Positions 24,547 to 32,585 of a DNA stretch of 64,000 nucleotides are shown piece by piece (the first letter of the stretch is position 1; the number at the start of each line of letters is the position of its first letter). This DNA is from Guptibacillus hwajinpoensis (GTDB lineage Bacteria > Bacillota > Bacilli > Bacillales > Guptibacillaceae): NCBI RefSeq assembly GCF_005144865.1, contig NZ_SWFM01000001.1:1364001-1428000 (forward strand), read 5' to 3'. The notes under the pieces were generated by a model. That model saw only the letters and a program-made list of their open reading frames with translations, was not told where the DNA came from and did no database searches. The position numbers and the translations under genes were made by a program.

Positions 24547-24769
24547 GGCTCTTTTCGTATACATTGATGCTATAAGCGTGGGTTAATTTCCGCTCCAGGA
24601 TGCTCGCTTTCCGCGGGGCGGGCGGTGAGCCTCCTCGTCGCTAACGCTCCTGTGGGGTCTCACCTGTCCCGCTTGTCCCGCAGGAGTCGAGCATCCTTCC
24701 GCTCCAATTAGCGAAGTGTGGCTTTTATATAAGAATTTTTCAAAAGCAACAATCTTTTAGAAAAGAGCC
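24547..24769. mobile_element. MITE-like element, copy 2 (with core, opposite orientation)
   Basis: 223 bp with perfect ends GGCTCTTTTC / GAAAAGAGCC. Flanking 8-mers are TAATGAAA (24539-24546) and CAATGAAA (24770-24777), seven of eight identical. The GC-rich core sits between direct repeats TTCCGCTCCA (24588-24597 and 24697-24706) and reads as the reverse complement of copy 1. It separates ltaS from the DHA2 transporter. Confidence 0.88.
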
Positions 24770-24775
24770 CAATGA

Positions 24776-24804
24776 AAAAAAGCGCCTCATTTAAAGGCGC
24801 TTTT
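24776..24804 (-). terminator. Terminator of the DHA2 transporter gene
   Basis: AAAAGCGCCT / AAGGCGCTTTT hairpin followed on the minus strand by TTTTTTCATTG. The right end of MITE copy 2 abuts it, so the insertion happened directly beside the terminator. Confidence 0.85.
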
Positions 24805-24805
24805 C

Positions 24806-26293
24806 TCATGATTCATTGACCACAGGTTGTTCGCTCTGGTCCCTTCTTTCTTCTGGAACAGCTTTACGAATAAACAGTGCGACTATTAAGCCAACTATCG
24901 TTAACCCAAATGCAACAAGGTAGACAAGGCCTACACCTGAAACGAGAGACTGACTGATTGTTTCAGCATTTGTTGGATTACTAGCTTGATCTAAATAAGC
25001 TTGTTGCCGGTTTGTCATGATACTGATGAAAACGGAGACACCTATTGCACCAGAAACAGGCTGCAGCGTGTTCATGATCGCCGTACCATGTGGATACAGG
25101 TGTTTCGGCAGACCATTTAACCCATTCGTCTGGGCAGGCATCATGATTGCTGAAATCGACACCATTAATAGAACATAACTGACAATGATGAGCCAAATCG
25201 GTGTAGTTAATCCAATTGTACTGAACGTGAACATGACTCCCGTAAGTACAACTGATGCGGGAATAATTAATTTACGAGGACCGAATTTATCGAACAACTT
25301 TCCCATCACTGGTGACATTAGCCCGTTCAATAGACTTCCAGGCAATAGAATTAACCCAGCTGTTGCGGCGGTTAAACCAAGCGGTCCCTGCATATACATA
25401 GGCAAAATAATCTCAGATGAGAACATCGCCATGATGATAATAATAAATAAGACGGCAGCCACCGTGAACATCGGGTATTGGAAAACCCGAACATCAAGTA
25501 ATGGTTCTTTTAATTTCAACTGTCTAAACACGAAATAGATAAGTGCAATTACCCCAATGACCAGTGGTAAAAATACTTTTGGAGTGAGATAGCCGACGTC
25601 CCCCTCGCCTGCAAAACTAAATCCAAGTACAACTCCGCCAAAACCGAGTGTAGAAAGTACAATGGAAGGAATATCTACTTTTGGTTTCGTAACCTCCCCC
25701 ACATTTTTAAGAAACTTGTAGCCAAATCCAATTGAGAACAGCGCAAAAGGGATTACGGTAATAAAGAGGTATCTCCATCCTAGATGTTCCACAATTAAGC
25801 CAGAAAGGGTTGGACCAATAGCAGGAGCAAACATTATGACAAGTCCTATTGTCCCCATTACTGTTCCGCGTCGTTCTGGTGGGAATACAAGTAGAAACGT
25901 GTTAAATATAATCGGAATCAGCAACCCTGTTCCAACCGCTTGAAGCAGTCTACCACCTAATAAAATGCTGAATGTTGGAGCGATAGCACAAATAACCGTT
26001 CCAAACGTAAAGATCGTCATCGTACCTAGAAACATTTGTCGAGTCGTATAAGATTGAAGTAATAGTGCTGAGATTGGTGTTAAGATTCCCATCACTAGCA
26101 TAAATCCAGTTGCCATCCACTGCACTGTAGCAGGTGTAACACTGAATCTCTCCATTAACGTTGTTAAAGCTATATTTAATAACGTCTCATTAAGTATGGC
26201 AAAGAACGCTCCTATAATAAGAGAAATCATTACGGGCTTTACATTAAACTCCGGATCCTCTGCCAGAAATTCGTATGTCTTTTTATTTTCCAC
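24806..26293 (-). CDS. DHA2-family (EmrB/QacA-type) 14-helix drug exporter
   Basis: 495 residues from a GTG at 26291-26293 preceded by AAAGGGG at good spacing; the ATG at 26347 has no site. Fourteen membrane helices. The family motif A region is present as GKLFDKFGPRKLI, motif C-like GLVIMFAPAIGPTLSGLIV (about 155-175), and TMERFSVTPATVQWMATGFML in the first loop. It should export hydrophobic or cationic drugs with the proton gradient. It is divergent from padR-chrA across a 250-bp gap containing PadR-like half sites, so it may be under the same regulator. Confidence 0.9.
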   Translation of the reverse strand: MENKKTYEFLAEDPEFNVKPVMISLIIGAFFAILNETLLNIALTTLMERFSVTPATVQWMATGFMLVMGILTPISALLLQSYTTRQMFLGTMTIFTFGTVICAIAPTFSILLGGRLLQAVGTGLLIPIIFNTFLLVFPPERRGTVMGTIGLVIMFAPAIGPTLSGLIVEHLGWRYLFITVIPFALFSIGFGYKFLKNVGEVTKPKVDIPSIVLSTLGFGGVVLGFSFAGEGDVGYLTPKVFLPLVIGVIALIYFVFRQLKLKEPLLDVRVFQYPMFTVAAVLFIIIIMAMFSSEIILPMYMQGPLGLTAATAGLILLPGSLLNGLMSPVMGKLFDKFGPRKLIIPASVVLTGVMFTFSTIGLTTPIWLIIVSYVLLMVSISAIMMPAQTNGLNGLPKHLYPHGTAIMNTLQPVSGAIGVSVFISIMTNRQQAYLDQASNPTNAETISQSLVSGVGLVYLVAFGLTIVGLIVALFIRKAVPEERRDQSEQPVVNES

Positions 26294-26503
26294 CTTTAAG
26301 CGCCCCTTTTTCCTTTCATAGATTAAATCGTTAGAAGTGATGGGCATATTATGATTTACAATTATTAATGCTCAAGACAACAAAAAGTATCTTACTATAT
26401 ATCATGTCCTATTGAAAGAATTTACCTTTATGGGCTATGTATTTCAATGATTGGTTAATTTCCTAGCCATTCCTTGACCAGCAATTAAAACCCCATTACA
26501 ATT

Positions 26504-26533
26504 ATATCGGAATTCGATATTGATGTCCGATAT
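26504..26533. promoter_or_regulatory. Candidate PadR operator upstream of padR-chrA
   Basis: Palindrome ATATCG-GAATT-CGATAT (26504-26520) followed by a third CGATAT (26528-26533), one 13-bp step from the second. It lies between the divergent DHA2 exporter and padR genes, directly ahead of the padR ribosome binding site, fitting autoregulation. Confidence 0.55.
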
Positions 26534-26548
26534 TAGGAGGATGGTTAT

Positions 26549-26857
26549 TTGGATAATAAAGTACTTCGCAAGCTTTTTCTAGGATTTATTCAAATCCATA
26601 TTCTTCACCATGCTAAGGAGGAAGCAATTTACGGGGCTTGGATGCTTGAGGAACTTATGGAGCATGGTTATGAAATTAGTGCAGGTACCCTTTATCCAAT
26701 TCTACACACGATGGAAAAGGATGAATTACTTACGAAAGAGGAAGCAAATGTAAACGGGAAAATACGAAAGTACTATCGCACGACAGATAAAGGAAGTCAT
26801 GTATTAAGTGAAGCGAAAGCAAAGGCTTATGAGCTCTTTAAAGAAATAACAAATTAA
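26549..26857 (+). CDS. PadR-family transcriptional regulator
   Basis: 102 residues starting at TTG 26549 behind AGGAGGATGG. The PadR winged helix is clear: HHAKEEAIYGAWMLEELMEHGYEISAGTLYPILHTMEKDELL, then the wing VNGKIRKYYRTTDKG and a short C-terminal helix. It is the short PadR-s2 type with a single helix for dimerisation. It probably represses itself and chrA, and perhaps the divergent exporter, and responds to a toxic compound or chromate (inference). It is 12 bp upstream of chrA. Confidence 0.9.
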   Translation: MDNKVLRKLFLGFIQIHILHHAKEEAIYGAWMLEELMEHGYEISAGTLYPILHTMEKDELLTKEEANVNGKIRKYYRTTDKGSHVLSEAKAKAYELFKEITN

Positions 26858-26869
26858 AGGAGAAAACCA

Positions 26870-28057
26870 ATGTCTCGTAAATACTCCATAAAGACGTTAA
26901 TAGAAATTTTCCTAGTATCCTCTAGGCTAGGTCTAACATCCTTTGGTGGACCTGTGGCACACCTTGCTTATTTTAAAGATGAATACATCGATCGAAGAAA
27001 ATGGCTTGATGAGAAAATGTATGCCGATATTATTGCTTTGTGTCAGTTCTTACCTGGCCCAGCGAGTAGCCAGGTTGGCATTGCAATCGGGATGGTGCGA
27101 GGAGGTATGCTTGGTGGTATTGTATCCTGGTTCGGATTTACGATGCCGTCTATTCTAATTCTTGTTATCTTCGCAATGCTGTATCAAACATTCTCTTTCG
27201 GAGATGGAACGTTTATACATAGTTTAAAAATCGTTGCGGCTGCAGTCGTTCTTCATGCGATTATTGGACTTGGGAAGAAATTAACGCCTGACAGAACGAG
27301 GATAGCAATTGCACTCTCAGCTGCACTTATTATGTTACTATACCCTTCTGCATGGATGCAGCTGATCATTATTGCTGGAGCTGGACTGCTCGGATTAAGA
27401 CTGTTTAGCAATAAAACGGAAACGAATGTCAAACCATTTCCCGTATCTATATCAAAGAAGACAGGTGTTTTTTCGCTCCTGATTTTAGGATCACTTCTAA
27501 TTATATTACCAGTTATCAACCGTTTCACAGATCATGCCCTGCTCAATTTGTTTGATACGTTCTTCCGAGTTGGTGCGCTCGTATTCGGTGGTGGCCATGT
27601 TGTTCTCCCTATGATTGAACGTGAAATCGTTCCTCAGGGTATGCTAACAGGTGATCAATTTCTTGCTGGCTATGGTATGGCTCAAGCCGTCCCTGGTCCA
27701 CTGTTTACGTTTGCTAGCTACATCGGTACCATGTTAGAAGGCATTACCGGAGCTATTGTCGTTACAATCGCCATTTTTCTACCTTCTTTCTTATTAATAA
27801 CCGCAGCCCTTCCTTTTCTAAATGAGCTAAGAGAACGTGCATCTTTTCAAAAAATACTAATTGGTGTGAACGCAAGTGTAGTTGGACTCCTGTTAGCAGC
27901 TTTCTATGATCCTGTTATTAAAAGCTCCATTCTCGCTCCAGAGGATTTCGCATTAGCCGCCATTCTATTCGCACTTCTCTCTATCTGGAAGTTACCGGCA
28001 TGGTTGATTGTTGGAATTGGTGTTATAGGTGGATACCTCATTCAATTGATTAGTTAA
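26870..28057 (+). CDS. chrA: Chromate transporter ChrA (CHR family, two-domain)
   Basis: 395 residues with two homologous CHR domains. The first has FGGPVAHLAYFKDEYI and ALCQFLPGPASSQVGIAIG, the second has VFGGGHVVLPMIEREIV and GMAQAVPGPLFTFASYIG; both pairs are the signature repeats of the family. It exports chromate from the cytoplasm in antiport. GGAGAAAACCA is the ribosome binding site. It is in an operon with padR, as in other Bacillaceae. Length agrees with long-chain ChrA (about 390-400). Confidence 0.93.
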   Translation: MSRKYSIKTLIEIFLVSSRLGLTSFGGPVAHLAYFKDEYIDRRKWLDEKMYADIIALCQFLPGPASSQVGIAIGMVRGGMLGGIVSWFGFTMPSILILVIFAMLYQTFSFGDGTFIHSLKIVAAAVVLHAIIGLGKKLTPDRTRIAIALSAALIMLLYPSAWMQLIIIAGAGLLGLRLFSNKTETNVKPFPVSISKKTGVFSLLILGSLLIILPVINRFTDHALLNLFDTFFRVGALVFGGGHVVLPMIEREIVPQGMLTGDQFLAGYGMAQAVPGPLFTFASYIGTMLEGITGAIVVTIAIFLPSFLLITAALPFLNELRERASFQKILIGVNASVVGLLLAAFYDPVIKSSILAPEDFALAAILFALLSIWKLPAWLIVGIGVIGGYLIQLIS

Positions 28058-28058
28058 A

Positions 28059-28092
28059 CAAAAACGAAGACACCTAGGTGTCTTCGTTTTTG
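28059..28092. terminator. Bidirectional terminator after chrA
   Basis: Perfect 34-bp palindrome with arms CAAAAACGAAGACACCT / AGGTGTCTTCGTTTTTG, shared by chrA and the convergent phosphatase gene. Confidence 0.93.
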
Positions 28093-28113
28093 TTTGTCGT
28101 TGAAAAGAATACG

Positions 28114-28908
28114 TTAACGATCGCTTGGCATCGTCGCATTTTCTTCAATATCGATTTCCCACGACAGAATCGTCGTACTATCTCTCACTCCATTCTCTTT
28201 CACTTCGCTTAACAACTGCCTGACACCTTCACCAACAGTATTCCCCTTCATACGCTTAGCAACTTCAACTGATGAATGAAAATTCGTATTAGGACATTCA
28301 ATAAGACCATCTGTCGTTAAGAGCAAAATCGTTTTCCCTTTTCGTAGCTCTTTCGTCCCTGTGCTATAGCATGGAACGACTGCATCAAACGTGTTCACTT
28401 TACCAATCCACTCATAGAAACTAAGATGATTCTGTTTGTATTCGCCTAATACTTCAAGATCTGGATGAATTAGATAAAGAACACAATCACCTACAGAGAA
28501 CCACCAAACATATTTCGCTTTGCGTACCACGATTAAACAGGCTGTCTCGCCTGTTACCTCTTGGCACCTCTGTCTAAAGTCTTCATGTTGAAAAATGAAT
28601 AGAATCCTTTCTTGCAATGCTCCAATCGCTTCACCCACGGGTTTCTCAAGAATACATTCAAGAATAGAGCGGTGCTGCTTGATCTCCTTTATCACAAGAT
28701 CAGCACTCTCTGCTGTTTTGTGAGCGTCAAGCACCATACTAAGTTCCCAATCATGATCTGTCCAAACTAGACAGCCATCTTCATTCTTATCCTGACCGCT
28801 TGATGAATTTCCACCAAATCTTCCTACAGCTACTCTGCCAACCTGGCAATAGTTTAATTCATCAACATATGACCGGTCACTACCAACCCAGCTTATCCTA
28901 CTGTTCAT
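28114..28908 (-). CDS. PP2C-like serine/threonine phosphatase
   Basis: 264 residues, cytoplasmic. PP2C metal motifs are recognisable but modified: SGQDKNEDGCLVW (motif 1), VLDAHKTAE in place of DGHGG, FSVGDCVLYL in place of GDSR, LLLTTDGLIEC and RDSTTILSW (the final D-N-T replaced by D-S-T). The metal-binding Asp residues are kept, so it may be active, but the missing second Gly and Arg set it apart from PrpC. The ATG overlaps the NUDIX stop by 4 bp, so the two are translated together. Substrate unknown. Confidence 0.8.
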   Translation of the reverse strand: MNSRISWVGSDRSYVDELNYCQVGRVAVGRFGGNSSSGQDKNEDGCLVWTDHDWELSMVLDAHKTAESADLVIKEIKQHRSILECILEKPVGEAIGALQERILFIFQHEDFRQRCQEVTGETACLIVVRKAKYVWWFSVGDCVLYLIHPDLEVLGEYKQNHLSFYEWIGKVNTFDAVVPCYSTGTKELRKGKTILLLTTDGLIECPNTNFHSSVEVAKRMKGNTVGEGVRQLLSEVKENGVRDSTTILSWEIDIEENATMPSDR

Positions 28909-29378
28909 GGTTCCCGCCTAGACTTCTCTGAGTTATCATTTTCAATAAGATGAGAAGCGATTGCAGTAGGATAAACGTTTACTTGATTTATAGCAGTTAT
29001 TGGAATCCAGACTGCTTGATAGGTTCCAGAACTTCTGTTTTCAAATTCTTCTCCAGTTCCACTGCCAAACTCGCCACTTAGTATGTTAGCAGTAAAATAA
29101 TACTGTTCCCCACCGTCTACGATTGTGGCAAAGAGAGGACCTACTTGCACGGTTACTCCGAGCTCTTCAAACGCTTCCCTTGTAGCTGCTTGTTCGTATG
29201 TTTCGCCATGCTCAATTCCGCCACCAGGTAGTACATAATACGTTTCATTGTTTTTCACTCGTTTAATTAAGGCCACATTTCTATCTTTTATAATAACCAC
29301 ACCTGCTCGATTTCTAGCCACGAATCTTACCCCTTCCTTCCACTCTCCCTTTCTTAGATTCGAAATCGTGTGATCCAT
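28905..29378 (-). CDS. NUDIX hydrolase, first of two
   Basis: 157 residues. Full NUDIX box GGGIEHGETYEQAATREAFEELG near residues 53-75 with all catalytic Glu present. N-terminal RFVARNRAGVVIIKDRNVALI forms the usual strand. It hydrolyses a nucleoside diphosphate linked to another moiety; the exact substrate cannot be told. It overlaps the PP2C-like gene by an ATGA junction, an unusual pairing. Confidence 0.87.
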   Translation of the reverse strand: MDHTISNLRKGEWKEGVRFVARNRAGVVIIKDRNVALIKRVKNNETYYVLPGGGIEHGETYEQAATREAFEELGVTVQVGPLFATIVDGGEQYYFTANILSGEFGSGTGEEFENRSSGTYQAVWIPITAINQVNVYPTAIASHLIENDNSEKSRREP

Positions 29379-29434
29379 ATCCTTTGTGACTAAACGTAAA
29401 AAAGAAAAAAGCCATCATAACTAAAAACGAACGA

Positions 29435-29620
29435 TTACTTTATGCTTCCTTTGCAATGAATACATACTTCATAACATTCCTTATCTACTAACTTTTTAAG
29501 ATAAAGGCTATCGTGTGTGCCTTCCCTTTCATCAACAGGTGTTGTATGGAATTCACATAAATCCCCAGCAAATGTTGTGCGATGAATAACACGTTTTGAA
29601 TGATCAATTAAATATTTCAT
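29435..29620 (-). CDS. Small hypothetical protein with Cys-rich C-terminus
   Basis: 61 residues, with AGGAGGAAGATC before the ATG, so translation is well supported. Hydrophilic, no membrane helix. The C-terminus CYEVCIHCKGSIK has a CxxxCxxC cluster and there is one more Cys at position 22, enough to bind a metal such as zinc. Conserved-looking but family not recognised. It lies between a NUDIX gene and the DUF2294 gene in the same direction. Confidence 0.65.
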   Translation of the reverse strand: MKYLIDHSKRVIHRTTFAGDLCEFHTTPVDEREGTHDSLYLKKLVDKECYEVCIHCKGSIK

Positions 29621-29677
29621 GATCTTCCTCCTTATTTTTTTCTCTATCTCTCCTTAAGCAAGAAGTATATGGAAATA

Positions 29678-29720
29678 AAAAAAAAGCCGAAGAAGACCTA
29701 TAAGAGGTTTTCTTCGGCTT
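29678..29720 (-). terminator. Terminator of the DUF2294 gene
   Basis: AAGCCGAAGAAAACCT / AGGTCTTCTTCGGCTT with one mismatch and nine T on the minus strand. Confidence 0.9.
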
Positions 29721-29758
29721 ATAACTGGTTCTATCGCCCAGTGTATTTCCACCTTATA

Positions 29759-30448
29759 TTAAATTGGTTTAATGATAATGGTAATATAGCTTTTATCAAG
29801 ATTGAAATCCCAATCTACAAAAATATCCTGTACTTTAGTCGATAGGATTGATTCGAATTGATTTTCATGAAGCAATCCTTTTTCAAGACGCCTCTTCGTT
29901 AGTTTAAGCTCTTCTTCAAAGCCTCCACGAATAAGCTCTTTTTCGATTCGTACAAGTATACCATCACGAAGCACAACGAGCGTTCGTTCATTTAATAAAC
30001 ATGAATCCACGCTTTCAGGTGCTTTCTCTGCAAGCTTACTTACCCGTATGATTTCTTCGTGAACTCTACCTTTCCCATGGTACTCACAGAGTCCATTTTC
30101 TTCTTCATTCTGTCCATTTTTCATTACGCCAAGGATCATTCCTGAACGATTTTGTAATGACCAATCATGGTAGAACGACTCTATTTCAAGATTTCCCATT
30201 ACACGAAGTGATGCTTTTATTTCTGGCAACAACCCCTGCATAAGGAGATCTCGGGTCTCTTCCACCCTCATATCTTCTTTTTGATCCACGAGTACACGCT
30301 CCATTGGCGCTAGAAAATCGCGGAAGTATATTGAAATATAAGGCTCCTTAATCGACACATAAACCGACGAAGGACCTTTCCCAAAATTATCTCTTAACAA
30401 TTTACCAACATAACTCGCAATTTCTGCTTCTGTTGATTTAGGCTCCAA
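29759..30448 (-). CDS. DUF2294 family protein, tandem repeat
   Basis: 229 residues, cytoplasmic. Residues 1-110 carry a DUF2294/YbcI-like domain (EIASYVGKLLRDNFGKGPSSVYVSI and PYISIYFRDFLAPMERVL). A second, weaker copy occupies about 125-229 (LTKRRLEKGLLHENQFESIL, then VDWDFNLDKSYITIII). Function unknown; some relatives neighbour formate or sodium-linked genes, but nothing here supports that. Single-gene unit with a terminator. No clear AGGAGG; GGGTGAACAAC precedes the ATG. Confidence 0.78.
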   Translation of the reverse strand: MEPKSTEAEIASYVGKLLRDNFGKGPSSVYVSIKEPYISIYFRDFLAPMERVLVDQKEDMRVEETRDLLMQGLLPEIKASLRVMGNLEIESFYHDWSLQNRSGMILGVMKNGQNEEENGLCEYHGKGRVHEEIIRVSKLAEKAPESVDSCLLNERTLVVLRDGILVRIEKELIRGGFEEELKLTKRRLEKGLLHENQFESILSTKVQDIFVDWDFNLDKSYITIIIKPI

Positions 30449-30598
30449 TGTTGTTCACCCTTTATATTAAGACGGGAACTTTATATTCCCCATCCAGTAG
30501 TCATTATAGTAGTCTTTCCTTATTATTAAAAGGATAAAGCGTGAATTTCATATTTCAATTAGATGACAAGAAATGATTTACGATTCTCACAGTCTTGT

Positions 30599-31036
30599 TT
30601 ACTTCTCTAAAAAAGTTTTCAACACTGACTCTATACCATCTGGATAGACTGTACTTACTCCAGACAGCACATCCTTGATCGGCAACCACTTTGCGACACC
30701 ATCTATTCCTTCTATGAAATAATATTCTTCATTGTTATACAAGGAAGAGTCTGTGAATGAAACAGCATACAATTGAATAATCTCATGACCTAGCTCGTGA
30801 TCGATTGTAAAAATATTTTCTATACACGTTATGTACGTATCAATTGTAATATCAAGCCCTAGTTCTTCCTTAAATTCTCTCACAACGGTTTCATGGGATC
30901 GTTCACCTACTTCAATCGTTCCACCAAGTGGTCGATAGTAATCGCCCATTCCCTTCGAATGAGGACCATGGTAAGCTTCCACAAGGATGTCATCTCCTCT
31001 TATTAGAAGTCCCAGTGCTTTCACCTTCACACCCAA
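30599..31036 (-). CDS. NUDIX hydrolase, second of two
   Basis: 145 residues. NUDIX box GGTIEVGERSHETVVREFKEELG around residues 38-60, complete. Start VKVKALGLLIRGDDILVEAYHG and the C-terminal LPIKDVLSGVSTVYPDG resemble the ADP-ribose or nucleotide-sugar type, but the substrate is not certain. AGGAGGTAGTGAG is the ribosome binding site. The gene begins 4 bp after the small membrane protein gene, so they share a transcript. Confidence 0.87.
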   Translation of the reverse strand: MGVKVKALGLLIRGDDILVEAYHGPHSKGMGDYYRPLGGTIEVGERSHETVVREFKEELGLDITIDTYITCIENIFTIDHELGHEIIQLYAVSFTDSSLYNNEEYYFIEGIDGVAKWLPIKDVLSGVSTVYPDGIESVLKTFLEK

Positions 31037-31040
31037 CTCA

Positions 31041-31232
31041 CTACCTCCTCTTTTTTTGCTTCCCTTTTTTATTCAAAAATAACCATGCAACCCGCTGAAT
31101 CACTACGATAAGAGCACCTAGAGACATAATCATTCCAGGACGTGCTGACCGATCTTCTTCTAAAAGAAAGATCAAGAGAATTGCAATAACGATAATTGAT
31201 AAACTTATCGTAAATAGCACATTTTTCTTCAT
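31041..31232 (-). CDS. Small two-helix membrane protein
   Basis: 63 residues with AGGAGGCATCACT before the ATG. Two membrane helices (VLFTISLSIIVIAILLIFLL and MIMSLGALIVVIQRVAWLFL) joined by an acidic loop EEDRSARPG, and a very basic tail KKGKQKKRR that should stay in the cytoplasm. Family not recognised. It precedes the NUDIX gene by 4 bp. A fivefold repeat lies in its promoter region. Confidence 0.7.
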   Translation of the reverse strand: MKKNVLFTISLSIIVIAILLIFLLEEDRSARPGMIMSLGALIVVIQRVAWLFLNKKGKQKKRR

Positions 31233-31276
31233 AGTGATGCCTCCTTCTATATGTGATTCTAAGATGGTCTTTCATT

Positions 31277-31367
31277 TTCGCGGATATATTTGAAATTTCG
31301 CGGATAAACTTGTTGTTTTAGCGGATATAACTTCAAAATCGCGGATATACTCAGAAATTCGCGGATA
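31277..31367. repeat. Five direct repeats of (TT)CGCGGATA, ~20-bp period
   Basis: Units at 31277-31286, 31297-31306, 31317-31326, 31338-31347 and 31358-31367, starts spaced 20, 20, 21 and 20 bp. The core GCGGATA is exact in all five; spacers are AT-rich and unlike each other. It lies between the terminator of the APH-type gene and the start of the small membrane protein gene. A period near two helical turns would place all units on one face of the DNA. Confidence 0.8.
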
Positions 31368-31382
31368 GAACAAATTAACATT

Positions 31383-31410
31383 AAAAACCAGAGGAGCTCT
31401 CCCCTGGCTT
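31383..31410 (-). terminator. Terminator of the APH-type gene
   Basis: Minus strand CCAGGGGAG-AG-CTCCTCTGG followed by TTTTTAATG. Confidence 0.75.
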
Positions 31411-31461
31411 CATCTCATCTTTATTCGACGCTTCAGAAAGTACATTACCACTAATAACCAA

Positions 31462-32484
31462 TTAGAAAACATCGTTATGCATTTCCAACTTCATCATCAC
31501 ATTGTCGAAAGAAATGTCGGCAATTAATTCCTTATTTATCAAACGGTGACGTATGTCCTGCAAAGCCTTTTTCTCTTTCTTTTTCATTAATGCCACGTTA
31601 AACTTCTTATGGAAAATCGTATATAGTTCAAAATCTCTTAACCTGAGAAAAAAAGGTATTGTCCTAAGCCATTCGTTCGATATCGTCGCCTCTTTTCGAT
31701 AACCTTTCAAAAATGAATATAGAAAATCTGTGGCAAAAGCAGATCTTACCTGAAGTGATTCCTCCCCACACTTACCCCAAACAGCATAGTATATTGGAAT
31801 TGCCAAATCACTAATATAATAGTGGTATATACTATCATCAAAATCAAAGAGATGAATTTCTTTACTATCATATAAAAAGTTACCCTGATGAACGTCAGAG
31901 TGAATAAGGCCAAATGTTTTACCCGTTTCATGAAAGGACTTAATTTCTTCAACAAGTCTATTCCCCGCAGTGATAATACTTTCGTCCTCACTACTTGTAA
32001 GATAGTGATCAAACCGCAGTAAATCTCCCTGATCCCATCTACTCCTCCCGTTTGGGGGATGGTAGTTCATCGAAATTCTGTGCATCTTTCCAACTTCTCT
32101 GCCCCATGCTTCGAACAATTCAGAACCAAAGTCGGGTTCATCGGTTTTCACTACGTATCCTGGTGCTTTGTTAAATAGACATGCATAGAAAGAACCCTTT
32201 TCTAATGGAATCGTCTCAATCCTTTGTTCCGACTCGGCGCGAGAGACATTGACACCCTGCCTGTGCAATTCATTAACCCAGTCTAGTTCGGCTTGTATTT
32301 CCTCCATCGAACGATGTGAGCTATGTGTTAGTCGTAGAATCCAAACTTGTTCACCCTGCTTTACTTCATAGACATAGTTTTCAAAATCACCTAGCATTTT
32401 TTTCTCATCCGCCTGTATACCAAACCGCTTGATTGCATCTTCAAGAATGGCCTCCGAGAATAAGGCCTCAATCCACGTTTCCAA
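31462..32484 (-). CDS. APH-fold phosphotransferase
   Basis: 340 residues. The kinase motifs are GLIHSDVHQGNFLYD (catalytic Asp and metal Asn) and IHLFDFDDSIYHYYISDLA (Mg-binding DFD) in the second half, after an N-terminal lobe with VWILRLTHS. This is the aminoglycoside phosphotransferase/choline kinase fold. The substrate could be an antibiotic, a metabolite or a lipid head group; no resistance subgroup motif is evident. Single-gene unit ending in a terminator. Confidence 0.85.
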   Translation of the reverse strand: METWIEALFSEAILEDAIKRFGIQADEKKMLGDFENYVYEVKQGEQVWILRLTHSSHRSMEEIQAELDWVNELHRQGVNVSRAESEQRIETIPLEKGSFYACLFNKAPGYVVKTDEPDFGSELFEAWGREVGKMHRISMNYHPPNGRSRWDQGDLLRFDHYLTSSEDESIITAGNRLVEEIKSFHETGKTFGLIHSDVHQGNFLYDSKEIHLFDFDDSIYHYYISDLAIPIYYAVWGKCGEESLQVRSAFATDFLYSFLKGYRKEATISNEWLRTIPFFLRLRDFELYTIFHKKFNVALMKKKEKKALQDIRHRLINKELIADISFDNVMMKLEMHNDVF

Positions 32485-32551
32485 CTCAGCACCTCCCTAA
32501 TTGTTGTAATAACTAGAAAGTTCGACTTTTCTCATCAATTTCCTTTTTAAA

Positions 32552-32581
32552 GAAAAAACGCCCCCATAGTCGAGGACGCTA
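32552..32581 (-). terminator. Terminator of the rbs operon
   Basis: Minus strand AGCGTCC-TCGACTAT-GGGGGCGT followed by TTTTTTC; two wobble pairs. Confidence 0.7.
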
Positions 32582-32585
32582 ATCG

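Noticed and set aside
25185..25538. 117-codon plus-strand frame inside the DHA2 exporter gene
   Set aside because: Opposite-strand shadow of the exporter; no site for translation and no recognisable domain.
31069..31275. 68-codon minus-strand frame over the small membrane protein gene
   Set aside because: Overlaps the better-supported 63-residue frame, which has an AGGAGG site; this one is in a shifted frame with no coding character.
31277..31367. CRISPR array
   Set aside because: The units are only 7-10 bp and the spacers about 10 bp, far too short, with no cas gene; it is a phased short direct repeat.
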